The notes beneath the pieces were generated by a model. That model was not told the DNA's origin and did not search any database. It saw nothing but the letters and a program-made list of their open reading frames with translations. The position numbers were made by a program, and so were the translations under genes. A stretch of DNA of 64,000 nt from Nocardia sp. BMG111209 (GTDB taxonomy: Bacteria > Actinomycetota > Actinomycetes > Mycobacteriales > Mycobacteriaceae), in the NCBI RefSeq assembly GCF_000381925.1, contig NZ_KB907307.1, forward strand, positions 434,001 to 498,000. The letters run 5' to 3'. Of this stretch, positions 1-7,584 are shown piece by piece. Each line of letters opens with the position of its first letter. Positions within the stretch are counted from its first letter, which is position 1.

Positions 1-1299
1 CAACTTCTCACATGTCTCCTCGAACTCGCGCTCCGGGCCGGACGCGGCGATGATGCCCGCACCGGCCCGCAGCCAGGCGGTGTCGCGGTCCTGGTACACC
101 GCCCGCAACACGAGCGTGGCCTCCAGCGCGCCGCTGCCCGAAAGCATCACCACCGCACCGGAATACAGTCCGCGCGGGGAATCGTGGCGGAAGACGGCGT
201 CGACACCCGCCCGCTTGGGAATGCCGGACGCGGTGACCGACGGGAACAACGCCTCCAGGGCGTCCCACGGTGTCCGGTGCCGGGCCAGCCTGCCGCGCAC
301 GGTGGAGGCCAGGTGCTGGACGCTGCCGCGCTCACGGACCGCCATGAAGTCGGCGACCGCGGTGGTGCCGGGTTCGGCGATCGATACGATCTCGGCGAAC
401 GACGTCTTCACCGACACCGCGTGTTCCACGATCTCCTTCGGGTCCGACTCCAGGCTGTGGCGGGCGGCCAGATCCGTTGCGGCGCCGCGTCCGAGCGCGC
501 GGGTGCCCGCCAGCGGCTCGGTGGTGACCACACCTTCGTCGTCGACGGAGACCACCAACTCCGGGCTGAATCCGGCCGCCGCCAGCTCGCCGAGCCGGAG
601 CAGGAACGATCGGGCCGGAGTGTTGTGTGCCCGGCCGAGCCGGTAACTGGCCGGCAGGTCCACGCGGAACGGCAATTCGACCCGGCGCGACAGGATCACC
701 TTCTGGTAGCGGCCCGAGGCGATTTCGCCGACCGCCGCCGCGACCCTGGCCCGGTAGTCGCTCGGGTCGGCGCGGATATCGGCCGGATGTGCGGGCGGCA
801 GCGGGCCGGCGGGCGGGGTCAGCAGTTCCACGATCGTCTCGATCTCGGCGGCCGTCGCACCGTTCACGGTCGTCTCCGATTCGGTGACCGTCACCTCGAT
901 GCGCGGAATGATCAAGTGCGCCAAGCGAGTTCCGCTGTGGAGATACTCCTGCGCGCCGAGCGGGTAGGCGCAGAACTCGAAGGCGATCCAGCCGTACGCG
1001 GTGCCCGAGGCCCCGGCGCCGCACACCGCGCGCAGCGAGTCGAGGGCTCGCTCCAGGGCCGCGACGGGCCGGCCGGTCCACCGTTCCCGGGTGAGTTCAC
1101 CGCCGGCGGTGACTCGTGCCTCGTCCGAATCCAATTCGACGTGCCCGAGCGGCGCGGCCGCGAAAACCCAGGTGCCGGGCCGTTCGTAGACGACGTGGTC
1201 ACCGAACCGGCCCGAGTCCGCCAGCCGTGACACGGCGGTCACGGGATCGAGTGTGGTGTGCAGGCGCAGAGATTCGGGGGCGGTCACGTGGTCCTCCAT
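1..1299 (-). CDS. mbtI: Salicylate synthase (MbtI/Irp9 family), 3' end cut by window edge
   Basis: Chorismate-utilising enzyme that makes salicylate from chorismate via isochorismate. 433 residues are visible and the C-terminus continues past position 1. The lysine that activates water in this family is in KVILSRR (about residue 200). The magnesium/chorismate-binding block is visible as DPKEIVEHAVSVKTSFAEI, and the C-terminal signature as SVTASGIPKRAG, GLYSGAVV and AGAGIIAASGPEREFEETC. These match MbtI more closely than anthranilate or aminodeoxychorismate synthases. The ATG at 1299 starts one base after the stop of the upstream ACP, so it is the last visible gene of a coupled operon. MbtI-type enzymes usually feed mycobactin/nocobactin siderophores. 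Here the neighbours are an aryl ligase, ketosynthases and ACPs, so salicylate may instead be a polyketide starter (inference). Confidence 0.9.
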   Translation of the reverse strand, partial: MEDHVTAPESLRLHTTLDPVTAVSRLADSGRFGDHVVYERPGTWVFAAAPLGHVELDSDEARVTAGGELTRERWTGRPVAALERALDSLRAVCGAGASGTAYGWIAFEFCAYPLGAQEYLHSGTRLAHLIIPRIEVTVTESETTVNGATAAEIETIVELLTPPAGPLPPAHPADIRADPSDYRARVAAAVGEIASGRYQKVILSRRVELPFRVDLPASYRLGRAHNTPARSFLLRLGELAAAGFSPELVVSVDDEGVVTTEPLAGTRALGRGAATDLAARHSLESDPKEIVEHAVSVKTSFAEIVSIAEPGTTAVADFMAVRERGSVQHLASTVRGRLARHRTPWDALEALFPSVTASGIPKRAGVDAVFRHDSPRGLYSGAVVMLSGSGALEATLVLRAVYQDRDTAWLRAGAGIIAASGPEREFEETCEKL

Positions 1300-1300
1300 G

Positions 1301-1585
1301 TCAGAGAGTTGGGTCTGCGCCGGTCGATTCCGCGCTGAGCAACCGGTCGATGAGGTCGCGGACGGCGGTCAGCGACGTGAGCGAGGCGACTTCGGTCTCC
1401 GAAATCGTGAGGTGGTAGTGCTCTTCCAGCCTGGTCAGGAGTTCGAGCCGGAGCAGTGAGTCGACACTGAGCTCGTCCGCGAAGTCCGCGTGGTCGTCGA
1501 TCTCGTCGGCGGGCAGTTCCAGGACGCGGGCGACCAGCTGCCGCAGGTCTTCCGGATCTACGTGTCCCGCAACGTTTTCCGTCAT
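1301..1585 (-). CDS. Acyl carrier protein 1
   Basis: 94-residue carrier protein. The phosphopantetheine serine is Ser43 in SVDSLLRLELLTRLEE, the usual D-S-L-x-x-x-E-L pattern at the start of helix 2. Acidic and all-helical in appearance, with the length expected for a type II ACP. The start ATG at 1585 overlaps the TGA of the degenerate ketosynthase gene (ATGA), and the stop is one base before the salicylate synthase start. This is the second ACP of the operon and differs clearly from the one at 5224-5499. The two may hold starter and growing chain separately (inference). Confidence 0.9.
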   Translation of the reverse strand: MTENVAGHVDPEDLRQLVARVLELPADEIDDHADFADELSVDSLLRLELLTRLEEHYHLTISETEVASLTSLTAVRDLIDRLLSAESTGADPTL

Positions 1586-2565
1586 GATTCCTCCAGCTCG
1601 GGGGCCCCGGCGTGTTCGTGGACCGGGTGGCACCCGGCGGCGTCCGGTGGGTACAGGCGCAGGGTCACGGCATCGCCGTCGGGCCGCGCGCAGGTGGCGT
1701 ACACCGGTCGCGGCTCGCCGCGGTCGAAATGCGCTACCGCCGCGGCACTCTGGAGCACGCCGAGCGCACCGGAACACTCCCCGAAACGCCGGGCCGGATC
1801 CGTCGCCGGGATCGGGGACTCGATCTCCGAGGACAGGCCCGCTGAGGTCAGCCACAGGCCCGGCGCGGGGCTCGCCACGCGCAGCGCCGCGGCCAGGGAA
1901 TCGAGAGTGTCCGTGCGGAAACAGTTTCCGACGACGGCCCGCACGATCGCGCGTCGATTCCGCGCGTGCGCAGCGGTTTCGAGAATCAGGGCCGCGGCGC
2001 CGTCCAGGATCGGTTGCTCCGGGCCGATACCGAGCAATCCGCGCACCGGCTCGGTGTCCGGTTCGACGCCGACGACGACCGCCGTATCGGCGCGGCCGGC
2101 CCGGATGAGCGTGGCCGCCCAGTGCAGCGCGTCCAATCCGCCGGTGCGGCCGCTGCACAGGGTGATGTTCGGTCCGTGCAGCCGGTGCCGGATCGCGATC
2201 CACCCGGCGATGGCGTTCGACGAGACATGCGGCAGGCCCAGGGGACTGAGGGCGGCGGTGGACTGTTCCGCGATGCGATCGGTGAAGTCGCAGACACTGT
2301 CGAGGTTGCCGTGATTCGAGCTGACCACCGTGGCCGTGGTGCCGGCGGTCTCCACCGGATCGGTCGGCAGGCCGGCGTCGATGAGTGCCCGTTCGACCGC
2401 GCACAGCGCGAGCCGCGACGCACGATCCTTGTGCCGCAACCGCCGTCCGCCGAGGTTCGGCTCGGCCGTCGGATCGAGAGTGTCGGCCGCGAGCAGATCG
2501 GCGTTCGCCGGAAGTCCGCTGACGGTCAGGCCGACTCCGGTGACCACGACCGTCGAGCGCGTCAC
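1582..2565 (-). CDS. Degenerate ketosynthase (chain-length-factor-like KS partner)
   Basis: 327-residue thiolase-fold protein (opening VVVTGVGLTVSG) related to beta-ketoacyl-ACP synthases. It is about 50-80 residues shorter than a typical KS. Aligned by eye with the upstream KS, the nucleophile region reads LCSGRTGGLDALHWA, and the position of the catalytic cysteine is not a cysteine in the expected register. The HGTGT-type histidine motif is absent, and the second histidine motif reads GECSGALG with cysteine in place of histidine. It therefore lacks a working Cys-His-His triad and resembles the KS-beta/CLF subunits of type II systems. It starts with GTG at 2565, overlapping the stop of the active KS (GTGA). 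A heterodimer with that KS is inferred. Confidence 0.78.
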   Translation of the reverse strand: MTRSTVVVTGVGLTVSGLPANADLLAADTLDPTAEPNLGGRRLRHKDRASRLALCAVERALIDAGLPTDPVETAGTTATVVSSNHGNLDSVCDFTDRIAEQSTAALSPLGLPHVSSNAIAGWIAIRHRLHGPNITLCSGRTGGLDALHWAATLIRAGRADTAVVVGVEPDTEPVRGLLGIGPEQPILDGAAALILETAAHARNRRAIVRAVVGNCFRTDTLDSLAAALRVASPAPGLWLTSAGLSSEIESPIPATDPARRFGECSGALGVLQSAAAVAHFDRGEPRPVYATCARPDGDAVTLRLYPPDAAGCHPVHEHAGAPELEES

Positions 2566-3701
2566 GGCGTCCCCTTCTCGATCACCGCGACCGCGTTGAT
2601 GCCGCCGAAGCCGAAGGCATCGATCTGCGCGATCACCGGATTCGCCGGTGCGGCATCGCGAATCAGATTCAGCGTGGCCGCCTCGGCGATCGGATCGGTG
2701 AGGCCGAGAATCGGCGGCACCGTACCGCGGCGCATGGCGACCGCCGCCACGATCAGGCTGAGCAGGCCGGACCCGCCGAGGGTGTGCCCGGTCATCGATT
2801 TGATCGCGGTCATCGCGGGAGCCGGGGTGATCGCGCCGAAGACATCGGTCAGCACGGACGCCTCGACGGCGTCGTTGAGCTGGGTTCCGCTGCCGTGCAA
2901 CATGACCAGGTCGATGTCGGCGGCGTCGACGCAGGCCCGTTGGTGCGCGTCGGCGATGACGTCGCGGATGCGCAGCGGGTCCGGCGCGGTGGCGTGGAGC
3001 GCGTCGCAGTTCATGCCGACCCCGCGCAGCCGCGCGTGCCGTCCGCCGGCGCCGGCCCGGCGCAGCACGACCGCCACCGCACTCTCACCCATGATCATGC
3101 CCGCGCGTCCGGTGTCGAACGGGCGCAACGCATCCGGCGTCCGGGTCTGGACGCGATCGATCGTGCCGAAGGCGCTCTCGCTGAGCGAGTCGGTACCCGC
3201 GACGATCACGGTGTCGGCGAGACCGAGCTCGATCGAATCGGCGGCCATGCCCAAGGCGCACAACGACGCCGCGCAGGCGCAGGCGATCGTGTGCACCTCG
3301 CCGACCTGGGGGATGTCCCGCAACGCGGCCGCGAAGTCGAGCCGGTCGGGGTCCAGCGGCTCCGCTGTCACGGCGGCCTCGCGCCACCACAGCTCCGCGG
3401 ATCGGTGTTCCCGCAACGTGGTTCCGACCATCACGGGATACCGCGCGGTGTCGGCGGCCATCCCGGCGTCGGCCAGCGCCGCCTCGACGACGGTGTGCAG
3501 CCAGCGGGTCGCGCGGAACGGCCGGTCGCCGCCGTCGCCGCGGTCGTCGATCTCGTACGCGTGACGGGTCCGGTACTTCGCGGCGTCGAATGCGCGCAAC
3601 GGCCCGATTCCGCTGCGGCGCAGGCACAGTGCGTCGAAGATCTCCTCGGGTGTCGTCCCGATCGAGGCGACCGCCGCCATGCCGGTGATGTCCCAGGACA
3701 T
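2562..3701 (-). CDS. Beta-ketoacyl-ACP synthase (active KS, FabF-like)
   Basis: 379-residue condensing enzyme with an intact triad: the nucleophile cysteine in CACAASLCAL (about Cys143), the first histidine in HGSGTQLND (about His269), and lysine plus second histidine in KSMTGHTLGGSG (Lys301, His306). GFGGINA near the C-terminus is the usual closing loop. It would extend an ACP-bound acyl or aryl group with a malonyl-derived unit. The ATG at 3701 overlaps the TGA of the ligase gene (ATGA), and its own stop overlaps the GTG of the degenerate KS. This tight KS-alpha/KS-beta pairing is typical of type II polyketide or aryl-polyene-like systems rather than housekeeping fatty acid synthesis, which is type I in most mycolata. 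Confidence 0.87.
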   Translation of the reverse strand: MSWDITGMAAVASIGTTPEEIFDALCLRRSGIGPLRAFDAAKYRTRHAYEIDDRGDGGDRPFRATRWLHTVVEAALADAGMAADTARYPVMVGTTLREHRSAELWWREAAVTAEPLDPDRLDFAAALRDIPQVGEVHTIACACAASLCALGMAADSIELGLADTVIVAGTDSLSESAFGTIDRVQTRTPDALRPFDTGRAGMIMGESAVAVVLRRAGAGGRHARLRGVGMNCDALHATAPDPLRIRDVIADAHQRACVDAADIDLVMLHGSGTQLNDAVEASVLTDVFGAITPAPAMTAIKSMTGHTLGGSGLLSLIVAAVAMRRGTVPPILGLTDPIAEAATLNLIRDAAPANPVIAQIDAFGFGGINAVAVIEKGTP

Positions 3702-5227
3702 CAGCTCGCCCCGATCGTCCGGAGCCGGTTGCGCGCGAGCTTGCCGGTCCACGTGGTCGGCAGGGCGTCGACCATCTCCACCCGGCCGGGACGCTTGAAC
3801 GACGCGAGATCGCCACGCAGGGAGGTCATCACGGCCCGTCGTACGGCACCGGGCTCGTGGTCGCGCTGCGGGACGACGAACGCCACCGCCTGCTGCAGGC
3901 CGTGATCGTCCTCGATCCCGACGACCGCGCAATCGCCCACCCCGGCGACGGCACGGATCACGACCTCGATCTCGGCGGGGGAGACCTTGTACCCGCCCAG
4001 GTTCAGGAAGTCGTCGGCCCGGCCCAGGTACCGGATCGGACCGCCGCGTGCGCGCCGGACGATGTCACCGGTGTACGCGCCGCCGTCGGCGAAGGTCTCC
4101 CTGGTCGCGTCGGGCCGGTCGAGGTAGCGGCCCGCGACCGATGCGCAGGCGATGTGCAACCGGCCCTCGACCTCCTCGCCGTCGGGGAGGTCGTCGTCGA
4201 GTATCCGGCCGTCGCGGTCGCGCAGCGTGGCCGTCACGCCGGGAACGGGCACGCCGAGGGTGCCCGGCGCCGGATCGGCGGGTGTGGTCGCGACCACGAT
4301 GTAGAGGAGTTCGGTGGTGCCGAGGCTGTTCACCAACGGCACGCCGAGGCGTCGCATGGTTCGCTCGCAGAGGTCGGCCGGGAGCGCCTCGCCCGCGGAC
4401 ACTGCCAGGCGCAGCCGGCTGTCGCGGGCGTCGAACGAGTCCGCGAGACCGGCGTAGAGCCGCGGCACCGAGAACAGCACGGTCGGCCGGTGCCGGTGCA
4501 ACGCGGTCGCGACGATCTGGGCATCCACCGCGCCGTCGATCAGCACGGTGGTGGCGCCCGCGCTCAGCGGCAGCAGCAGCGAATTGCCGAATCCGTACGC
4601 GAACGAGAGTTTCGCCGTGGACAACACGACATCGGCCGGGGTCAATGCGGCGACGCGGCCGAATCCGGCGGGGACCGACAGCAGGGCGCCGGCCCGGTGC
4701 GGCACTCCCTTCGGCACGCCGGTGCTGCCGGAGGTGTACTGCAACAACGCTTCCCGATCCGGCGACCACCGCGCCTGCGGCGGCGGTTCGGGCACCGTGG
4801 CCGAATCGCGTTGCCGGAGGATCAGTTCGCGGAGGCGATCACCGTCCAGTCGCGCGGTGTCCGGCAGCACCGCGGTGACCGCGTCCCGCCGCCGCGCGGG
4901 TACGTCGAGATACCCGAACGCCACGCCGCTGTCGGTCGCGATGAATCCGATGTCGGTGTCCGACAACGCCGGATTCACCGGCACCGCCGCGCAGCCGTGC
5001 CACCAGAGCCCGAGAATCGCCACCACCGTCGTCACCGCGTCGTCCGCGAGGACCAGGCCGCGACATCCCCGCGCCACTCCGGCCTCCGCGAGCAGGGCCG
5101 CGAATGCGCCTGCCGCGGTGAACAATTCGGTGTAGCTGACGTTGCCCAGGGCCGAGTCGACATAGGCCACCGCGTCGCGGCGCGGCGAGTCCAGATGTTT
5201 TCCGACGAAGTGATCGACGAGATTCAT
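3701..5227 (-). CDS. Aryl-acid AMP ligase (benzoate-CoA-ligase-like)
   Basis: 508-residue ANL-superfamily adenylating enzyme. The P-loop is LQYTSGSTGVPKG (about residue 162). The A5 region is NSLGTTELLYI, and the C-terminal hinge and catalytic lysine are in GGYKVSPAEIE and TTWTGKLARNR (about Lys497). The stretch KLSFAYGFGNSLLLPLSAGA resembles benzoate-CoA ligases and type II PKS aryl-starter ligases such as EncN rather than fatty acyl-AMP ligases. With salicylate synthase and two ACPs in the same operon, the simplest role is activating salicylate and loading it on an ACP. This substrate assignment is inference. The ATG at 5227 overlaps the stop of ACP 2. Confidence 0.82.
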   Translation of the reverse strand: MNLVDHFVGKHLDSPRRDAVAYVDSALGNVSYTELFTAAGAFAALLAEAGVARGCRGLVLADDAVTTVVAILGLWWHGCAAVPVNPALSDTDIGFIATDSGVAFGYLDVPARRRDAVTAVLPDTARLDGDRLRELILRQRDSATVPEPPPQARWSPDREALLQYTSGSTGVPKGVPHRAGALLSVPAGFGRVAALTPADVVLSTAKLSFAYGFGNSLLLPLSAGATTVLIDGAVDAQIVATALHRHRPTVLFSVPRLYAGLADSFDARDSRLRLAVSAGEALPADLCERTMRRLGVPLVNSLGTTELLYIVVATTPADPAPGTLGVPVPGVTATLRDRDGRILDDDLPDGEEVEGRLHIACASVAGRYLDRPDATRETFADGGAYTGDIVRRARGGPIRYLGRADDFLNLGGYKVSPAEIEVVIRAVAGVGDCAVVGIEDDHGLQQAVAFVVPQRDHEPGAVRRAVMTSLRGDLASFKRPGRVEMVDALPTTWTGKLARNRLRTIGAS

Positions 5228-5499
5228 TCGCGTGCACCAGCGGCGGCGCCGACGACCGCCAGCGCGTCGTTCAGCGAATCCATCTTCTCGACCGAACCGT
5301 CGGTCAGCCGCACCGAGAATTCGCGTTCGATGCGGCCGAGAATCTCGGCCTTCTCCAGCGAGGACGCACCCAGATCGTCGTAGAAATGGGCCTGCATATC
5401 GATCCCGCCGGGCTCCGTCTCGAGCACCTCGGCGGTAATGGTCCGCAGCCGTTCACGATTGTCGTCATTGTCGTCGTAGCGCTCTTCGGATGCGACCAT
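5224..5499 (-). CDS. Acyl carrier protein 2
   Basis: 91-residue carrier protein with the attachment motif YDDLGASSLEKAEILGRIE. The modified serine is probably Ser47, immediately before Leu. The residue before it, normally Asp in D-S-L, is Ser here, which is unusual. The start at 5499 was chosen because GGGA lies about 8 bases upstream; longer in-frame extensions add a low-complexity arginine-rich leader that does not look like protein. It is the first gene of the operon, and its stop overlaps the ligase ATG (ATGA). The 223 bases between it and uppP hold the likely operon promoter, though I could not identify a convincing -35/-10 pair. Confidence 0.85.
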   Translation of the reverse strand: MVASEERYDDNDDNRERLRTITAEVLETEPGGIDMQAHFYDDLGASSLEKAEILGRIEREFSVRLTDGSVEKMDSLNDALAVVGAAAGARE

Positions 5500-5722
5500 C
5501 ACAGTATCCCGGTAATTGTTCGTTGCAGCGTCGAACAAACCCGGCGGTGGGGGACGACACCGTAGTGGACAACGATATTGCCGACGGCGCCGGGCGTTTG
5601 CCCGGGCCATTCGATCCAACATCAATTTCTCGTACGGCATGCACCATATAATTTCCGGCCGGTAGGGAACAGTGCCAATATCGGCCGATCGCATTGGTCC
5701 GGTCGGTGCGCGGCCGGACTCC

Positions 5723-6673
5723 TCAGCCGTGGAGGGTGAAGTACGCGAGGCTGCCGAGGCCCGCGACCAGACTGTAGAGCGCGAACGGCGTGAGGGTCTT
5801 GGTCTCGAAGTACGCGGTCAGGAACTTGACCGAGAGGTAGGACAGCACACCGGCGACGACCGAACCGGCCAGGGCCGGGCCGAGGATGTCGTGATTCTCC
5901 GGGGTGAACAACTCCGGCGTCTTCAATACCCCGGCCGCCAGGATGACCGGGGTGGCGAGCAGGAACGCCAGGCGGGCCGCGTCCTCGTGGCGCAGCCCCT
6001 TGAACAACCCGGCGGCGATGGTCGCGCCGGAACGGCTGATCCCGGGGCACAGCGCCGCGATCTGCGCCGAGCCGACGAGGACCGCGTCGGTGACGGTGAG
6101 CCGCGACAGTCGCACGTCCGAGGCCCGGTCGGGGTCGGTGACCGGCAGGACCATGGTGTCGGCGGCGGACAGATCCGCGCCTGCGCCGGCGGGTGCCGGG
6201 ACGTCGGCGCGGGGACGGCGGCGGCTGCGCAGTCGCTCGGCCGCGAACAGGACAATTCCGTTGAGCGCCAGGAAGATCGACGTCGGAATCGGGGAGCCGA
6301 GGTGGTGCCGGATCGTCTTCTCCAGGAGCAGGCCCGCCAGCCCGACCGGGATCGTGCCCACGATCAGCAGCACGCCGAGCCGGGCCTCCGGTGTGCGGAT
6401 CCGGCGGGTGCGGGCGACATCCCACAGGCCGCCGAGGATCCGCACCCAGTCGCGCCGGAAGAAGATCACCAGCGCCAGCGCGGTGGCGACGTGCATCGCC
6501 ACCAGCAGCGCCAGATACGGCGAGCCCTCGGCGGACATGTCCAGATCACGGGCCCATTGGCCGCCGAGCCACGCCGGCAGCAGAATGCTGTGCCCGAGAC
6601 TCGAGATGGGGAACAGTTCGCTGACGCCCTGCAGCGCGCCGACGACGATCGATTCCGTATAGGTGACAGTCAT
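5723..6673 (-). CDS. uppP: Undecaprenyl-diphosphatase
   Basis: Membrane phosphatase that recycles undecaprenyl pyrophosphate for cell-wall synthesis and gives low-level bacitracin tolerance. The family's first catalytic motif is visible near the N-terminus (ALQGVSELFPISSLGHS) and the second as PGISRSGATIAAGL. About seven or eight hydrophobic segments are present. At 316 residues it is longer than most UppP because of a charged, proline-rich loop of about 45 residues (RLRSRRRPRADVPAPAGA onward) between the two motifs. The ATG at 6673 follows dedA by 45 bases on the same strand, so the two are probably co-transcribed. Both concern the envelope and probably have no link to the ACP/KS operon downstream. 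Confidence 0.92.
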   Translation of the reverse strand: MTVTYTESIVVGALQGVSELFPISSLGHSILLPAWLGGQWARDLDMSAEGSPYLALLVAMHVATALALVIFFRRDWVRILGGLWDVARTRRIRTPEARLGVLLIVGTIPVGLAGLLLEKTIRHHLGSPIPTSIFLALNGIVLFAAERLRSRRRPRADVPAPAGAGADLSAADTMVLPVTDPDRASDVRLSRLTVTDAVLVGSAQIAALCPGISRSGATIAAGLFKGLRHEDAARLAFLLATPVILAAGVLKTPELFTPENHDILGPALAGSVVAGVLSYLSVKFLTAYFETKTLTPFALYSLVAGLGSLAYFTLHG

Positions 6674-6718
6674 GCACTTTCCTGTGGTGGGTGGGACGGG
6701 TTGCCGGACGCTGTCTGC

Positions 6719-7336
6719 CTACTGCTGTGCCGCCGCCGCGGCAGCCGCTCGCCGCCGCCGGTACGCCACGACCACGGCGGCGAGGATCGCCAGCCCGGCG
6801 ACGGCGGCGACGAGGTAGCTCGGGCCGCGCAACACGTCTTCCAGGTGGTGCCAGTTCGCGCCGACGCCGTAACCGGCCAGCGCGAGGGCGGCGCTCCACG
6901 GCAGGCAACCGGCGAGGGTGTAGAGCCCGAAGCGTCCCGCGGGCATACCGGCGATGCCCGCGGGCAGGGAGATGAACGTGCGGATGCCGGGCAGTAGCCG
7001 GGCCCAGAACACCGAGGCGGCGCCCCGCCGGACGAACCAGTCCTGGGCACGGTCGATGTCGTCGGGGCGCAGCAGGATGTAGCGGCCCCAGCGGTGCAGG
7101 GCCGGTCGGCCGCCGTAGCGGCCCGCCAACCAGGCCAGATAGCTACCGACGAGATTGCCGAGGGTGCCCGCGGCGATCACCGCGACGATGTTCGGGTGCG
7201 GACCGGCGACGGCACCGGCGGCCAGCGCGCCGCCGAGCAGCATCGTGATCTCCGACGGGATCGGGATGCACGCGGATTCCGCGGCCATCAGGACGAATAC
7301 GGCCAGGAGGCCGTAGGTGACGATCAGATGCTGCAT
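6719..7336 (-). CDS. DedA-family membrane protein
   Basis: 205-residue inner-membrane protein of the DedA/SNARE-associated family, members of which act in polyprenyl-phosphate or phospholipid flipping and membrane-potential maintenance. Signature stretches are ESACIPIPSEITMLLGG near the N-terminus and FWARLLPGIRTFISLPAGIA in the middle. About five hydrophobic segments and a C-terminal RRRRAAAAAAA tail are present. The ATG at 7336 has AAGGA 11 bases upstream and gives the usual family length; longer starts add non-protein-like sequence. Its pairing with uppP is functionally sensible because both handle undecaprenyl lipid carriers. Confidence 0.9.
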   Translation of the reverse strand: MQHLIVTYGLLAVFVLMAAESACIPIPSEITMLLGGALAAGAVAGPHPNIVAVIAAGTLGNLVGSYLAWLAGRYGGRPALHRWGRYILLRPDDIDRAQDWFVRRGAASVFWARLLPGIRTFISLPAGIAGMPAGRFGLYTLAGCLPWSAALALAGYGVGANWHHLEDVLRGPSYLVAAVAGLAILAAVVVAYRRRRAAAAAAAQQ

Positions 7337-7440
7337 ATGCTCGTAATTCCTTGTCCGGCAATGGTATTGGACAGTGGGTGGGGGTTGCCCCGCGGTGCCG
7401 CGGGTGTGCGGCCGGCCGCGTGCACACCATCGCAACTCTC

Positions 7441-7460
7441 CGCTGAGAGAACGCTGAGAG
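7441..7460 (+). promoter_or_regulatory. Direct-repeat site upstream of efeO (probable OmpR-type operator)
   Basis: CGCTGAGAG occurs at 7441-7449 and again at 7452-7460, an 11-bp period typical of sites bound by winged-helix OmpR/PhoB-type response regulators, one of which is encoded at 8852-9529. It lies about 125 bases before the efeO start. A related pair is at 11723-11741. Binding is inferred. Confidence 0.5.
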
Positions 7461-7584
7461 CGGTTTCCCCGGGTCCCGGGTGTGGCGGTACGGTCCCCAC
7501 CGATGGTCAGGAATGCCTACCCTAAGTCGCTCGGGTGGGTGTCGAGGACAACGAGGAGAAGCCCGTGACGACAGGAAATCCCCA

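Noticed and set aside
1..1299. Calling the left operon a nocobactin/mycobactin siderophore cluster
   Set aside because: Only the salicylate synthase supports it here. No NRPS, lysine hydroxylase or MbtH-like gene is in the operon, so I left the pathway open.
1966..3564. 532-codon plus-strand frame opposite the two ketosynthases
   Set aside because: Shadow frame; the minus strand has the Cys-His-His motifs and overlapping starts and stops.
5224..5694. 156-residue version of ACP 2
   Set aside because: The extra N-terminal 65 residues are Arg-rich and not ACP-like; the start at 5499 has a ribosome site.
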